Assembly (NCBI GenBank): GCA_958296245.1
Contig: OY282458.1
Location: 248,001 to 312,000 of the forward strand
DNA from: an uncultured Dehalococcoidia bacterium
GTDB taxonomy: Bacteria; Chloroflexota; Dehalococcoidia; Lucifugimonadales; G958296245
Direction of reading: 5' to 3'
Length of the DNA stretch: 64,000 nt
Both the position numbers and the translations under genes were made by a program. The notes beneath the pieces are model-generated. The model searched no databases. It was not told the origin of the DNA and saw nothing but the letters and a program-made list of their open reading frames with translations. Shown here in pieces: positions 1 through 9,233 of this stretch. The first letter of the stretch is position 1. Every line of letters begins with the position of its first letter.

Positions 1-653
1 TAGTGGAGGGCTGCGTCGCAAACGTGCCGCCCCAGGGCGGGCGCAAGCACCCCCACCAAGACTTCCTTCAGATACATACCGACAACATCCTGTTCATGTG
101 CGGAGGGGCGTTCGAGGGCCTGAGCGAGATGACGGAGTGGCGGCTCTCCAAGGACAAGGCAACCATCGGATTCCAGGCCAACGCCTCCAAGCCGCCCAAC
201 GCCGAAACCAACGGCCATTTCCTCAATCAAGTCACCTCGGACGACCTGCTCAAGTATGGATTCATCCCCGAGTTCGTGGGCCGGCTCCCGGTAGTAGTCA
301 GCCTCGACGGCTTGGACAGAGAAGCCCTGGTGCGTGTCCTTACCGAACCCAAGAACGCAGTCGTGCGGCAGTACCAGGAGCTCTTCAGGATGGACAGCGT
401 CGAGCTGGCGCTCACGGATAGGGCGCTCGAAGCGGCGGCGGATGAGGCTCTCAAGCAGGGTACCGGCGCCCGGGGGCTGCGCTCCATCTTGGAGCGGGCC
501 CTGCTCGACGTGATGTACGAGTTGCCCACGCTGAACGACATCGCCCGCTGCGATGTCGACGCGGACGCAATACTTGGAGCCGAAGACGTCCTGCTCTCGA
601 CCTCGACCGGCAAGGCGCTGAAGATGCCGTCGCGAGCGAAGAAGTCAGCCTGA
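1..653 (+). CDS. clpX: ATP-dependent Clp protease ATP-binding subunit ClpX, 3' part (5' end outside window)
   Basis: This is the C-terminal half of ClpX, the AAA+ unfoldase that feeds tagged proteins to ClpP. The Walker A and B motifs lie upstream of the window, and the reading frame is open to the window edge. Visible from position 3 are the RKH pore loop (GGRKHPHQ, near residues 12-19 of the visible part), the IGF loop that docks on ClpP (ATIGF, near 53-57), the arginine-finger segment GRLPVV, and the sensor-2 segment GTGARGLRSIL. Keeping IGF implies a working ClpP partner. The C-terminus ends shortly after the AAA+ small domain, as is usual for the family. The identity is very secure; only the start is unknown. 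Confidence 0.96.
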   Translation, partial: VEGCVANVPPQGGRKHPHQDFLQIHTDNILFMCGGAFEGLSEMTEWRLSKDKATIGFQANASKPPNAETNGHFLNQVTSDDLLKYGFIPEFVGRLPVVVSLDGLDREALVRVLTEPKNAVVRQYQELFRMDSVELALTDRALEAAADEALKQGTGARGLRSILERALLDVMYELPTLNDIARCDVDADAILGAEDVLLSTSTGKALKMPSRAKKSA

Positions 654-793
654 CCCGCTTCCGGGATTCGGCCCGAGCCCTACGCAGCCACTGGCCTACT
701 CCTCGACACGGCGGCCTCGAATGGGCGCGCCGCGCATGACGCAGCGGCAGGACAGCGCGGCGCGGTCGTATCCCCAGGAGCATTGCCCCTCCG

Positions 794-1669
794 ATGAAGA
801 TTCACCTCGTAGACGCCACGTACGAATTGTTCCGGGCGCACTTCGGGTCCCCTCCGGCCGCGGCGCCGGACGGACGCCCGACCGGCGCCGTCCGAGGCTT
901 CATACAGACCATGTTAGCCCTGCTGGCGCAGCCCGGCGTCACCCACGTAGCGTGCGCGTTCGACCACGTCATCGAATCGTTCCGCAACGACCTGTTCGAC
1001 GGTTACAAAGACGGCTCCGGGGTCCCGCAGGTCCTGGCGGAGCAGTTCGATACCGCCGAGGAGGCCGCCGCGGCTTTGGGGTTGGTCGTCTGGCCAATGG
1101 TCGAATTCGAGGCCGACGACGCCATAGCCACGGCGGTCCATAGGTGGAAGGACCATCCGGAGGTAGACCAGATCGTTATCTGCTCGCCCGACAAGGACAT
1201 GACCCAGCTCGTCCAGGGCGACAAGGTGGTGTGTCTGGATCGACGGCGCGGCTTGGTCGTCAACGAAGACGCCGTTGTGAACAAGTTCGGCGTCCCGCCG
1301 GAGTCCATCCCTGACTACCTGGCCCTTGTAGGCGACTCCGCCGACGGCATACCGGGAGTCCCGCGTTGGGGAGCCAAGTCGACGGCGCAAGTGCTGGCTA
1401 GGTACGCGCACGTCGAGTCGGTGCCCGAAGATGCGGCGGACTGGGACGTGTCGCCCCGAGGCGCTGCGTCTATGGCGAGGCAGTTGACCCAGCGGCTCCG
1501 CGAGGCCCTTCTCTACCGGAGCTTGGCGACGCTGCGCGCGGACGTGCCTCTCACCGAGTCCCTCGACGACCTTCGCTGGGAAGGTGTGCCGCGTCGTCGC
1601 TACACCGACCTTTGCCGCCGCCTTGGTCTGCTTCGCCTGCTGGACGCCCCAGCCAGATGGTCGGAATGA
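794..1669 (+). CDS. Stand-alone 5'-3' exonuclease / flap endonuclease (Pol I N-terminal-like)
   Basis: The 291-residue protein resembles the 5' nuclease domain of DNA polymerase I without the polymerase. Metal-binding acidic clusters are visible: D7 near the start, EADD near residues 106-109, and SPDKDMTQLV near 131-140. A helix-3-turn-helix DNA-binding segment follows near residues 180-200 (GDSADGIPGVPRWGAKS). Family members remove RNA primers or cleave 5' flaps during replication and repair. The ATG at 794 directly precedes the conserved KIHLVDATYELFRAHF start. It follows clpX by about 140 bp and is probably a separate transcription unit. Whether the genome also has a full-length Pol I cannot be seen here. 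Confidence 0.9.
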   Translation: MKIHLVDATYELFRAHFGSPPAAAPDGRPTGAVRGFIQTMLALLAQPGVTHVACAFDHVIESFRNDLFDGYKDGSGVPQVLAEQFDTAEEAAAALGLVVWPMVEFEADDAIATAVHRWKDHPEVDQIVICSPDKDMTQLVQGDKVVCLDRRRGLVVNEDAVVNKFGVPPESIPDYLALVGDSADGIPGVPRWGAKSTAQVLARYAHVESVPEDAADWDVSPRGAASMARQLTQRLREALLYRSLATLRADVPLTESLDDLRWEGVPRRRYTDLCRRLGLLRLLDAPARWSE

Positions 1670-1691
1670 CCGCGTAGCATTGTCATGGCGT

Positions 1692-1716
1692 GAGATATAG
1701 TTCTAGACTATATCTC
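1692..1716. promoter_or_regulatory. AT-rich perfect palindrome between exonuclease and glycosyltransferase gene
   Basis: Two perfect 10-bp arms (GAGATATAGT and ACTATATCTC) flank a 5-nt TCTAG loop. The whole site is strikingly AT-rich compared with its surroundings. It lies 23 bp after the exonuclease stop and 32 bp before the GTG of the first glycosyltransferase. No T-tract follows, so a classical intrinsic terminator is not well supported; a repressor operator or an mRNA-end hairpin is possible. Confidence 0.5.
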
Positions 1717-1748
1717 TCACACCATTCTGGGCCTGGTGGAGCACCGCA

Positions 1749-4169
1749 GTGAAGTTGCAATGGGATTTGATTCAGCCTGACAATCTGCGGCGCGCCCTGA
1801 CCGCGCGCTATCAGAACATAAGTACAGGGAGGGGGGAAATTCCTTCTTCCCGGTTGCGCAACGGGCTGTTCGCCCTATTCGTCGCCGGCGTCTTGGCCTA
1901 CAGCGCCGGGTTCGCCTGGTACATGCTGGCCCGCTTCGACCTTATCAACCTCATCCGCGACGTCAACGGCGACGACTCCTTCTATTACTTCCAGATTGCA
2001 TATAACCTCGCCTCGGGGAACTTCTCCACCTTCGACGGCGGCATCACCCAGACGAACGGCTACCATCCCATCTGGTTGCTGCTGATCACGCCCTTCTACT
2101 GGGTGTTCGACAAGGAAGCGGCGCTGTTCGGCATCAAGGCGTTTGAGATCATGCTCATCGCAGGCGGGGCGGCGCTGGTCGCCGTGGCCGCCCGGCTGGC
2201 GCGCCTGCCTTGGATTCTGCTGTTCGCCGCGCTGCCGCTGCTCTACCAGTACCACGGCTTATTTCTTGGACTGGAAGCGGCCGCCGCACTGTTCATGTTG
2301 GGGCTGTTCTTCTTGGCCGTGATGCTCTACGCGCGGGACCCGGCGCGGTGGAAGTGGCCGCTGGCCGCCGCCGCCTTTGCCCTGCCCTGGGTGCGCCTGG
2401 AGTACGTAGCCATATCGCTGGCGGTGACAGCGGCGCTCGGTCTCATATGGTGGTCGAGGCGGGGGGAATCACCCTCACCCGTCGAGGGAGAGGGGGCAGC
2501 TTCCTTCTCATCGCGGGAGTCACCCTCACCCCAGCCCTCTCCCTTGAAGGGAGAGGGGGCAAGGCTTGGCGCCCTATCTGCGCTGGACGCTGTGGTTCCG
2601 CTGCTGGGCGCGGTCGGCGGCATCCTGGTGTACTTCGCATACAACGGGCTGGTGTTCGGAGGCGTGACGCCGGTGAGCGGCGCAACCAAGCAGATGTGGT
2701 CGCAAGCCCGGTGGGATAACGAAGGCGGATACAGCTTCGTTCAGAACTTCCGGGATGTCTTGCAGATTCCCGTCTTCGACTACGAGCTGCTGGCCGCGCT
2801 GGAGGTCTGCGCCTACGTCGTTCTGGTCTGGTGGCTCGCCCGCCGTTCCAAGAACCGGAAGGACTGGCTGCTGTTTGCCTTTCTGGTCTGCGTGTTCGGC
2901 CTGGCGGTCGGCCACCTCGCCAAGTTCGCGCAGACCGTCCTCACCATACACCCTGTCTATGGGAGCTATGTCTGGTACTTCGTCCCGGCGTACCTGATGA
3001 TGGCGCTCATCATTCCCGTAAGGTGCTATATCGCTATCCACTTCATCCGCCGTTTCATCGGATCGAGGTGGCCATGGGCAGCCAACATTCTGAGCGTGGG
3101 CATCGTGGTTGTCGGAGCGTACTTCCTGCTTGCGAATGCGGACTTCATGGGGCCATTCCGGTATGCTGACCGGGCAAGCGAGTCAACCAGCCGCGAATGG
3201 GAGGTTACTTCTCATATGGGTGTGCAGGTTATGGACCACGTGCTGCCCGATGGCAGCGTGGTAGGGTCGTGGTCCGCTGGCGTCATCGGGTACTTCTCGC
3301 GCTTTCCGGTGGTGAACCTAGACGGTCTGGTCAACTCCTACGACTACGCTCAAAGGGAAGGAAGCGACACCACCACGTTCCACCGGCGTTACGGGATTAC
3401 CCACTTCGCCGACGTCTGGCCCGTCATTCAGGACGTGGACGCGATGCTGTTCGAAGGGCCGCCGTATCACCACTCTCGCCATGGTGAGCTCCAATTCAAT
3501 ATCGGGCTCGCCGAGCCGCCGGAGACGTCATCGGACGGGAACAATCGTTCCGACTGGTTCTGGGAACGGATGGAGCCGCACTTCGACTATCAATCGGGCG
3601 ATGTCGGAGTGATCGTGGACGGACGGATGGCGCAGGCGTTCGCCAGAGATTGCGCGCCGGACGAGCTGGCAGTGTGGTCATGGACTGGCGCGGCTGAACC
3701 GTTCCCCAAAGCCTGGACGCAAACGAAGACGGGGCTGTGCGTGGACGCGCTCGTGCTGCCCCGCGACGCCTCCCCTCCGGTGCGGGCGGATGCGATGACG
3801 GCCGGCGATTACTTGGCAGACTTGGTCGGAGACCGCGAACCGGTAATCCGCTCCGACTGGGACGTGTATCTCAGCGAGAACCAGCTGTCGTACGTGAAGG
3901 AGACGTGCGCCCCGGCGGATACGGAGGCGTGGTTCTTCCTGGCCCTGTGGCCGGTGGACGTGAACGACCTCCCCGACCGGCGCCGGCAGCACGGCTTCGA
4001 CAACCTGGACTTCCGCTTCGACCAGCGCGGCGTGATATTCGATGGGAGATGTATGGCGGCGGCGGCTCTCCCTGAGTATGACATTGCCCGCATCAGCACC
4101 GGCCAAGTACGTGTTGTGGACGGCGGTTACAACCACCTCTGGGAGGGGGAGATACGGCTCAATGAGTAG
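1749..4169 (+). CDS. GT-C type membrane glycosyltransferase-like protein with shared C-terminal domain (copy 1)
   Basis: An 806-residue polytopic membrane protein. The first membrane span is near residues 39-61. An acidic pair (D75-D76) sits in the following loop, as in GT-C enzymes that take sugars from lipid-phosphate donors, and a series of hydrophobic spans continues to about residue 480. A soluble region follows. The last ~110 residues, from [14 protein letters not shown] to the end, form a compact module also found on the next two proteins. Residues ~238-275 ([12 protein letters not shown]...SPLKGEGA) are encoded by a palindromic repeat lying in frame in a loop. The GTG start keeps an N-terminus ([16 protein letters not shown]) that matches the leader of the third copy. 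Donor and acceptor are unknown. Its stop overlaps the next start (ATGAGTAG), suggesting translational coupling. Confidence 0.75.
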   Translation: MKLQWDLIQPDNLRRALTARYQNISTGRGEIPSSRLRNGLFALFVAGVLAYSAGFAWYMLARFDLINLIRDVNGDDSFYYFQIAYNLASGNFSTFDGGITQTNGYHPIWLLLITPFYWVFDKEAALFGIKAFEIMLIAGGAALVAVAARLARLPWILLFAALPLLYQYHGLFLGLEAAAALFMLGLFFLAVMLYARDPARWKWPLAAAAFALPWVRLEYVAISLAVTAALGLIWWSRRGESPSPVEGEGAASFSSRESPSPQPSPLKGEGARLGALSALDAVVPLLGAVGGILVYFAYNGLVFGGVTPVSGATKQMWSQARWDNEGGYSFVQNFRDVLQIPVFDYELLAALEVCAYVVLVWWLARRSKNRKDWLLFAFLVCVFGLAVGHLAKFAQTVLTIHPVYGSYVWYFVPAYLMMALIIPVRCYIAIHFIRRFIGSRWPWAANILSVGIVVVGAYFLLANADFMGPFRYADRASESTSREWEVTSHMGVQVMDHVLPDGSVVGSWSAGVIGYFSRFPVVNLDGLVNSYDYAQREGSDTTTFHRRYGITHFADVWPVIQDVDAMLFEGPPYHHSRHGELQFNIGLAEPPETSSDGNNRSDWFWERMEPHFDYQSGDVGVIVDGRMAQAFARDCAPDELAVWSWTGAAEPFPKAWTQTKTGLCVDALVLPRDASPPVRADAMTAGDYLADLVGDREPVIRSDWDVYLSENQLSYVKETCAPADTEAWFFLALWPVDVNDLPDRRRQHGFDNLDFRFDQRGVIFDGRCMAAAALPEYDIARISTGQVRVVDGGYNHLWEGEIRLNE
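2462..2575. repeat. Palindromic REP-like repeat, two copies, inside the coding region of the first glycosyltransferase
   Basis: Two related copies start with TCACCCTCACCC near 2467 and 2518. The second contains the inverted repeat CCCTCTCCCTTGAAGGGAGAGGG; the first has lost half of it. The block has no stop in the gene frame and is read as a Ser/Pro/Gly/Glu-rich stretch. It resembles widespread intergenic bacterial palindromic repeats and does not resemble the membrane protein around it. Confidence 0.75.
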
Positions 4170-6333
4170 CGGCCCAAGCGCAGCGATGAAGGGACCGACG
4201 TCGAGCGGGCCGCTAAAGGGCACATCCCTCAGTCTCATTCTGGCCTGCCTGCCCTGGCTGGCGCTGTTGGCCTGGCTGGCCTCGGTGTCGTGGTTCCTGA
4301 CCGACGACGCCTTCATCAGCTTCCGCTACGTCCGCAACCTGCTGGAGGGCCACGGCCTGGTCTTCAACCCCGGCGAGCGGGTGGAAGGCTACTCCAACTT
4401 CCTGTGGGTGCTGGAGCTGGCCGCCATCTGGCGGGCGCTGGGCGCGGCCCCGGAGGACGCGGCGCCGTGGCTGTCGGTGGCCTTCACCGCCGGAACAGTC
4501 GGGGCGCTGGCATGGTGGGTCTATCGCCTGCCCTCGCTGCGAAACAGAGGACTGGTCGGCTGGATGGCCTTGGGGTTGGTGTGCAGCAGCGCGACTTTCG
4601 CGGTGTGGACCTCGGGCGGCGGGCTGGAAACGCGGCAATTCACATTCTTCATCGTAGTGGCCGTCGTCTGCCTGAGCCTCTACCGCGACAGGCGTGCCGG
4701 CCTGCTGGCGGCGTCGTTCAGCCTGGCCGGTGCGGCCCTGACCCGACCGGAAGGCCCATTGATTGCCGTGTGCTGCTTCGGCTGGTTCGCGGCGCAGCGG
4801 ATGGTCGACGCCAAGGGGATGCGGGTGAGCTGGCGCGAGCTGACGTATCTGGCGGCGCCCTTCGTCATCGTAGTGGCGGCCCACTTTCTGTTCCGCTTCG
4901 CCTACTACGGCGAGTGGCTGCCCAACACCTACTACGCCAAGCACGTCAGACCATGGTACGAGTCGGGCTTCCGCTACCTGTGGTCGGCGGCGCTGGAGAC
5001 GGGGCTGTACCTTCTGATTCCACTGGCTTGGGCCGCTCTGCGGCATCGGTGGCGGGACACCCGCGACGGGACTTATGCCCTGGTGCTGCTGCTGATCGCC
5101 GTCCACATGGCATACGTGATGCGGATTGGCGGCGACCATTTCGAGTATCGCCCGCTGGACTTCTACTGGCCGCTGCTGGCGCTGCCGGCTGCTGGGGGGA
5201 TTGCCTGCATCGGCTCGCGGATCGCCGCCTTCGATTGGCGGCGCATACCCCACTCCCACCGACTCCGGCGACCGGGAGCAAGGACTTGCGCGCTCATCCT
5301 GTTCATCCCCGTCATCTTCTACTGCGGCGCCATACAGGCAGCGCTATTCTTCGAGGGCGCCAGGATTGACAAACGAATCTGGAGACTTCACATAGAGCTC
5401 GACGAGCGCAACGCCCGCTGGCTGCTGGCCGCGCCGGGGATGTCGGCGTTGACCGCTATCTCCAACGACCTGCGCCGTCAGTCTGTCGAGCAGGATGTCG
5501 CTTCACCATTCGCGGAACACCGCGAGTTCGCCAACGAGCAGATGCGCTGGTGGCAGCCCTACGAGAATATGGAGCGGGGAGTGATTCCTGAAGACGCGCT
5601 GATGGCAGGCGGAGGTCTCGGCAGGTTCTATTACCTGCCGGATCTGAAAGTCATCGACATCTTCGGCTTGACCGATGCGACCGTGGCGCGCAATCCTGTC
5701 ACAATGCCCAACCACCAGCGCGCAATCGCCCACGATCGCCAACCGCCGCCCGGATACATAGTGGAGCGCGGCGTCAACTTTACAGTGCATCCTGCGGCCT
5801 CCAGCGAAGCCGAGGCTCTCGACCGAGGTCAGTACGCCGTGAAGGTCGGCCCCGGCCTGTGGATGCCCTTCGACTCCTTCGACCATGATTGGGTCGCGGC
5901 GAGCTTCGCCGGACACGACTTGCGGAGGGCCGTTGCAGAGCCGGTGGGCGATTACATGGCAAGACTGATCAGAGACAGCGAGCCGGTGATTCGCTCCACC
6001 TTCGACGTATATCTCAGCGAAAACACGCTGACCTACGTCAAGGAGACGTGCGCCCGCGCCGACACGGAGGCGTGGTTCTTCCTCGCCCTGTACCCGGTTG
6101 ACGTGAACGACCTGCCCGACCATCGCCGGCAGCATGGCTTCGACAATCTGGACTTCAATTTCTACGGGAGCGGCTTGATGTTCGACGGGAGCGGCGTGAT
6201 ATTCGACGGGATATGTATGGTGACGGCGGCTCTCCCTGAGTATGACATTGCCCGCATCTTTACCGGCCAAGTACGTGTTGTGGAAGGCGGTTTCAACCAC
6301 CTCTGGGAGGGGGAGATACGCCTTGAGCAGTAA
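4162..6333 (+). CDS. GT-C type membrane glycosyltransferase-like protein with shared C-terminal domain (copy 2)
   Basis: A 723-residue polytopic protein. Its N-terminal loop carries [19 protein letters not shown] and then [15 protein letters not shown], a pattern I associate with AftB-like arabinofuranosyltransferases and related GT-C enzymes. Hydrophobic spans run to about residue 400, followed by a soluble region with a metal- or ligand-rich look ([14 protein letters not shown]). From about residue 607 it carries the same C-terminal module as its neighbours. That module holds a 7-residue internal duplication ([14 protein letters not shown]). I chose ATG 4162 because it overlaps the previous stop and leads straight into the first membrane span; an in-frame start at 4042 would overlap the upstream gene heavily. 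The substrate is unknown; cell-envelope polysaccharide or glycoprotein assembly is likely. Confidence 0.75.
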   Translation: MSSGPSAAMKGPTSSGPLKGTSLSLILACLPWLALLAWLASVSWFLTDDAFISFRYVRNLLEGHGLVFNPGERVEGYSNFLWVLELAAIWRALGAAPEDAAPWLSVAFTAGTVGALAWWVYRLPSLRNRGLVGWMALGLVCSSATFAVWTSGGGLETRQFTFFIVVAVVCLSLYRDRRAGLLAASFSLAGAALTRPEGPLIAVCCFGWFAAQRMVDAKGMRVSWRELTYLAAPFVIVVAAHFLFRFAYYGEWLPNTYYAKHVRPWYESGFRYLWSAALETGLYLLIPLAWAALRHRWRDTRDGTYALVLLLIAVHMAYVMRIGGDHFEYRPLDFYWPLLALPAAGGIACIGSRIAAFDWRRIPHSHRLRRPGARTCALILFIPVIFYCGAIQAALFFEGARIDKRIWRLHIELDERNARWLLAAPGMSALTAISNDLRRQSVEQDVASPFAEHREFANEQMRWWQPYENMERGVIPEDALMAGGGLGRFYYLPDLKVIDIFGLTDATVARNPVTMPNHQRAIAHDRQPPPGYIVERGVNFTVHPAASSEAEALDRGQYAVKVGPGLWMPFDSFDHDWVAASFAGHDLRRAVAEPVGDYMARLIRDSEPVIRSTFDVYLSENTLTYVKETCARADTEAWFFLALYPVDVNDLPDHRRQHGFDNLDFNFYGSGLMFDGSGVIFDGICMVTAALPEYDIARIFTGQVRVVEGGFNHLWEGEIRLEQ

Positions 6334-6464
6334 CCGCCGCGGCCTGCGGGGATTCGCGCTGAATCTGTGGCGCGCCGTCAGGGCGCGCCATCAGAACATA
6401 AGTACGTGGGGGGGGGTATTTTCTCCCTACCCGTTCTCCGGAACGGCTGCTCCTTGCGGCGTTC
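6323..6464 (+). other. Out-of-frame 5' leader of the third glycosyltransferase with a G9 homopolymer
   Basis: A TTG at 6323 overlaps the previous stop and opens a frame encoding NLWRAVRARHQNISTWGG, homologous to the N-terminus of the first glycosyltransferase. The frame then meets nine consecutive G residues (6408-6416) and leaves the frame of the downstream gene. With eight Gs the two would join as one continuous protein (…STWGGYFLPTRSPERLLLAAFVCLL). This is either a base-calling or assembly slip or a phase-variable tract; the sequence alone cannot separate them. Confidence 0.6.
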
Positions 6465-8348
6465 GTGTGCCTGCTCGTAGTGGCGGCGGGTCTGCGCTTC
6501 TATAACCTGCCGGAGGGATCCGTATCGCATGACGAAGCGGTTGCCGCCAATAATTCGAGGGGCGCGCTCTCGGAGGTAGTCTCCAATACCCGCCATCGCA
6601 ACTCCTCGCCTATCCTGTATCCCTTGGCGCTGTGGGCGGTCCAGAAAGTGGATGTCTCCGCCTTCAGCGTCCGCGTTCTGCCGGCGGCGTCCAGCGTTCT
6701 GACCGTGGCGGCCTTGCTCTTCCTGCTCCCTCGCGCCGGGGTTGCCCGGTGGGCCGCGTTTCTGGCGGCTCTGCTGGCGACTCTTTCGATTGCCGCCATA
6801 GAGCACGCCCAGGATGCGCGGGAATACTCCATCGACGCGCTGTTGGCCGTGCTGATGGTAGCGGGGCTGCTGTGGTATCTGCGGGACGGCAGGAAGGCCC
6901 TGCTCTGCGTTGCGCTGTTCCTAGCGCCGTTGCTCCAGTACGGCTTGGTCCTGTTCGGCGCCGCTGTCATTGGCGCCGCTATCGTTCTACCTCCTCCCTC
7001 GACCTTGGCGGCGCCGGAACAGGATTCATACATAAGCCGGATTCGCAATTGGCTCGAGCGGCGCATCGCTCTGGTCTTGCCCGCGGCGTGCTTTCTGGCT
7101 GGGTGCGCCATAAGCTACGCGGTTACTTTGCGCTATCAGTGGTGGGAAGGGGGCTGGGGCTATCTATCGGCGTCTTACTATCAGGGAGGATTCGATGCGC
7201 CCGCGATCTTCGAGTTTTCGATTGATGGGATTCGGAGGTTATTGACGCTTCATTTGCCGGAAGCCGTTGCCGTATTGGCGGTTGGGGCATTGGCCCTTAT
7301 GCTGATGGCATCCCTGAAGAGGCGGCGATTCGATGCCATTGCAATCTTGGCCCTGCTTGCCGTTGGCATCGCCCTTTTCGCCGCCCTGCTGACTCTGTAT
7401 CCCCTGGGCGGGATTCGCCACAACCTCTATCTGGGGCCGGTCATCTTTCTGGCGGCCGGCGTCTCCATCCATTGGACGGCGGATAGTCTGGCCGCGCTCA
7501 CGCGCCGGGCGTGGCTGGCTCCGGCGCTGGCCGTTGCGGCGGCTGGCACAATAGCCTTGGCCGGGGTGGGCGCGATGAGGCAGGACAGTCCGTATGTGCA
7601 AGGCTGGTATGAGAAAGGCTACAACGCCAAGGCCGTTCTCGCCTTTCTGGAAGAGAATGTGGAAGAAGGAGACATGGTTTACGCAAACATGTGGACAGCC
7701 CCTTCTATGAAGTTCTATCAGGATGTGAAACCGAGCAACTACCACTATGCAAAGGTAGAATGCTGGAGGGATTTCGGAGAGTGTATCCGGGAAATGCTTC
7801 GGTTAGCCGTCTCGCGCCCCAATGTTCCAGATAGAATCTTCTTGGTCCACGGCAACAAATCAATACTGGAGGAGTTGGGGCTGCTGGGAGAGCTAATTTC
7901 AGTTGAGCTTGTCACTGACGGAGATTTCAATGTCTCTCTGATTGCGAACGTCAAAGAGTCCATCGAATCGGCTTACAAGACGTTCGTATCCGCCTACGAG
8001 GCGGTTGTATCCGGCGAACCGGTAATCCGCTCCGACTGGGACGTGTATCTCAGCGAAGACACGCTGGTCTACGTCAGGGAGCCGTGCGCCCCGGCCGACA
8101 CGGAGGCGTGGTTCTTCCTGGCCCTGTACCCGGTTGACGTGAACGACCTTCCCGACGATAGCAAGCGGTACGGCTTCGACAACCTGGACTTCAAGTTCGA
8201 CGAGCGCGGCGTGATATTCGACGGGATATGCATGGCGACGGCGGCTCTCCCTGAGTATGATATTGACCGCGTTAGCACGGGCCAGTACGTGCCCGCGGAA
8301 GACGGTTACCACCACTTCTGGGAGGGGGAGATACGGCTTGGGGAGTAG
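6465..8348 (+). CDS. GT-C type (GT39/GT83-like) membrane glycosyltransferase with shared C-terminal domain (copy 3)
   Basis: At least 627 residues, with a first membrane span immediately at the GTG 6465 start and the motif GSVSHDEAVAANNS in the first loop. The H-D-E motif is typical of ArnT/PMT-like GT-C enzymes using polyprenyl-phosphate sugars. About ten hydrophobic spans follow, then a soluble region, and from about residue 518 the common C-terminal module ([14 protein letters not shown] to the end). The natural start is probably upstream at 6323, but the G9 run at 6408-6416 breaks the frame. As annotated the protein lacks its cytoplasmic leader and perhaps correct membrane insertion. The DNA of the C-terminal module is nearly the same as in the two upstream genes, while the membrane parts are diverged. 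Confidence 0.72.
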   Translation: MCLLVVAAGLRFYNLPEGSVSHDEAVAANNSRGALSEVVSNTRHRNSSPILYPLALWAVQKVDVSAFSVRVLPAASSVLTVAALLFLLPRAGVARWAAFLAALLATLSIAAIEHAQDAREYSIDALLAVLMVAGLLWYLRDGRKALLCVALFLAPLLQYGLVLFGAAVIGAAIVLPPPSTLAAPEQDSYISRIRNWLERRIALVLPAACFLAGCAISYAVTLRYQWWEGGWGYLSASYYQGGFDAPAIFEFSIDGIRRLLTLHLPEAVAVLAVGALALMLMASLKRRRFDAIAILALLAVGIALFAALLTLYPLGGIRHNLYLGPVIFLAAGVSIHWTADSLAALTRRAWLAPALAVAAAGTIALAGVGAMRQDSPYVQGWYEKGYNAKAVLAFLEENVEEGDMVYANMWTAPSMKFYQDVKPSNYHYAKVECWRDFGECIREMLRLAVSRPNVPDRIFLVHGNKSILEELGLLGELISVELVTDGDFNVSLIANVKESIESAYKTFVSAYEAVVSGEPVIRSDWDVYLSEDTLVYVREPCAPADTEAWFFLALYPVDVNDLPDDSKRYGFDNLDFKFDERGVIFDGICMATAALPEYDIDRVSTGQYVPAEDGYHHFWEGEIRLGE

Positions 8349-8452
8349 TCGAAGGGCCGTATTGGACCCGCACGTCTACCCGACAAGGCTACGTTGAAGC
8401 AGTAGCAGGCCGTCTGAGCGTCTGAGGTGTGGCGCTGGCAGGCCTCGGCCTC

Positions 8453-8458
8453 TATAAT
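8453..8458 (+). promoter_or_regulatory. Possible -10 box upstream of plsY
   Basis: TATAAT matches the sigma-70 -10 consensus exactly, about 60 bp before the preferred plsY start. No good -35 box is seen 17 bp upstream, so this is a weak call. Confidence 0.3.
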
Positions 8459-8521
8459 TCAACCAACCCCCCACGCCTAGCGACGTCGGAGCGACAACCG
8501 GTGGGTGAGTTGATAGAAGAC

Positions 8522-9226
8522 ATGCCGTCAATCCTGCTGGCAATAGCCGCCGGATACCTACTCGGGTCGATTCCGCTCGCCGACCTCATCGCCCGGAGGC
8601 ACGGGGTGGACATCTTCTCGGCAGGCTCAGGCCTAGCCGGCGCGTCCAATATCCTCCGGACGGTTGGCCGGGTCCCGGCCGTGATAGTCTTCGCCGGGGA
8701 CGTGGGCAAGGGCGTGCTCGCCGTGGTAGTGGCCCGCTACCTTGGGGTAGAGAGTCCGTGGCTGCTGCTCCCGGCCGGCGCGTCGGTGGTGGGCCACTGG
8801 CGCCCGGTGTTCAACGGATTCCGTGGAGGCGATGGGCTCGCAACCCTCGGGGGCATCATCGTTGGGATGTTCCCGGTGTTAGGGACGATCAGCGTCGCCG
8901 TCGCGTTGCTGGTGGCCCTGGGCGCTCAGCGCCTGCCATTCAGTTCGCTGTTCAGCATCGTGTTCGGCTACAGCACCCTGGTGGGGCTGAGCTTGGCGTA
9001 CGACGACTACAGCGCCATAGTGGGGCTGAGCCTGGCGTACGACGGCGACACCGCGTCGGTGCTCGGCTTGGGAGGGGTTGCGGGTCTGGTCTTGGCCCAC
9101 GCCCTGCTAGGTCACCGGAGGCGGCGGCAGGGCGCCGCCTGGGGGGATGCCCGCGGCGACCCGGAATGGGGCGAGGCCGGGGAAGGCGAGGCCAGGGACA
9201 CCGAGGGCGCCGCGGGAGGTCGTTAG
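8522..9226 (+). CDS. plsY: Glycerol-3-phosphate acyltransferase PlsY-like membrane protein
   Basis: PlsY transfers acyl groups from acyl-phosphate to glycerol-3-phosphate, the first step of phospholipid synthesis. The N-terminal GYLLGSIPLADLIARRHGVD, then GSGLAGASNILRTVG and GHWRPVFNGFRGGDGLAT, follow the order of the three PlsY motifs. Two positions deviate: the usual GNxGATN appears as GLAGASN, and the usual GGKG appears as GGDG, which changes a phosphate-binding lysine. ATG 8522 gives 234 residues with an immediate membrane span, close to family length; a GTG a few codons upstream is an alternative. A 39-bp tandem duplication lies in the last third, and the C-terminus is an unusual charged Arg/Gly/Glu tail. 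Activity is therefore less certain than family membership. Confidence 0.8.
   Translation: MPSILLAIAAGYLLGSIPLADLIARRHGVDIFSAGSGLAGASNILRTVGRVPAVIVFAGDVGKGVLAVVVARYLGVESPWLLLPAGASVVGHWRPVFNGFRGGDGLATLGGIIVGMFPVLGTISVAVALLVALGAQRLPFSSLFSIVFGYSTLVGLSLAYDDYSAIVGLSLAYDGDTASVLGLGGVAGLVLAHALLGHRRRRQGAAWGDARGDPEWGEAGEGEARDTEGAAGGR
8981..9058 (+). repeat. 39-bp tandem duplication inside plsY
   Basis: Two adjacent 39-bp units encode VGLSLAYDDYSAI and VGLSLAYDGDTAS. The unit is a multiple of three, so the frame is kept; it inserts an extra segment near a membrane span. Confidence 0.8.
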
Positions 9227-9233
9227 CCGCCTG

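Noticed and set aside
4213..5259. Minus-strand open frame opposite the second glycosyltransferase
   Set aside because: Gln/Arg-rich shadow composition, no domain, and it lies fully within a supported gene.
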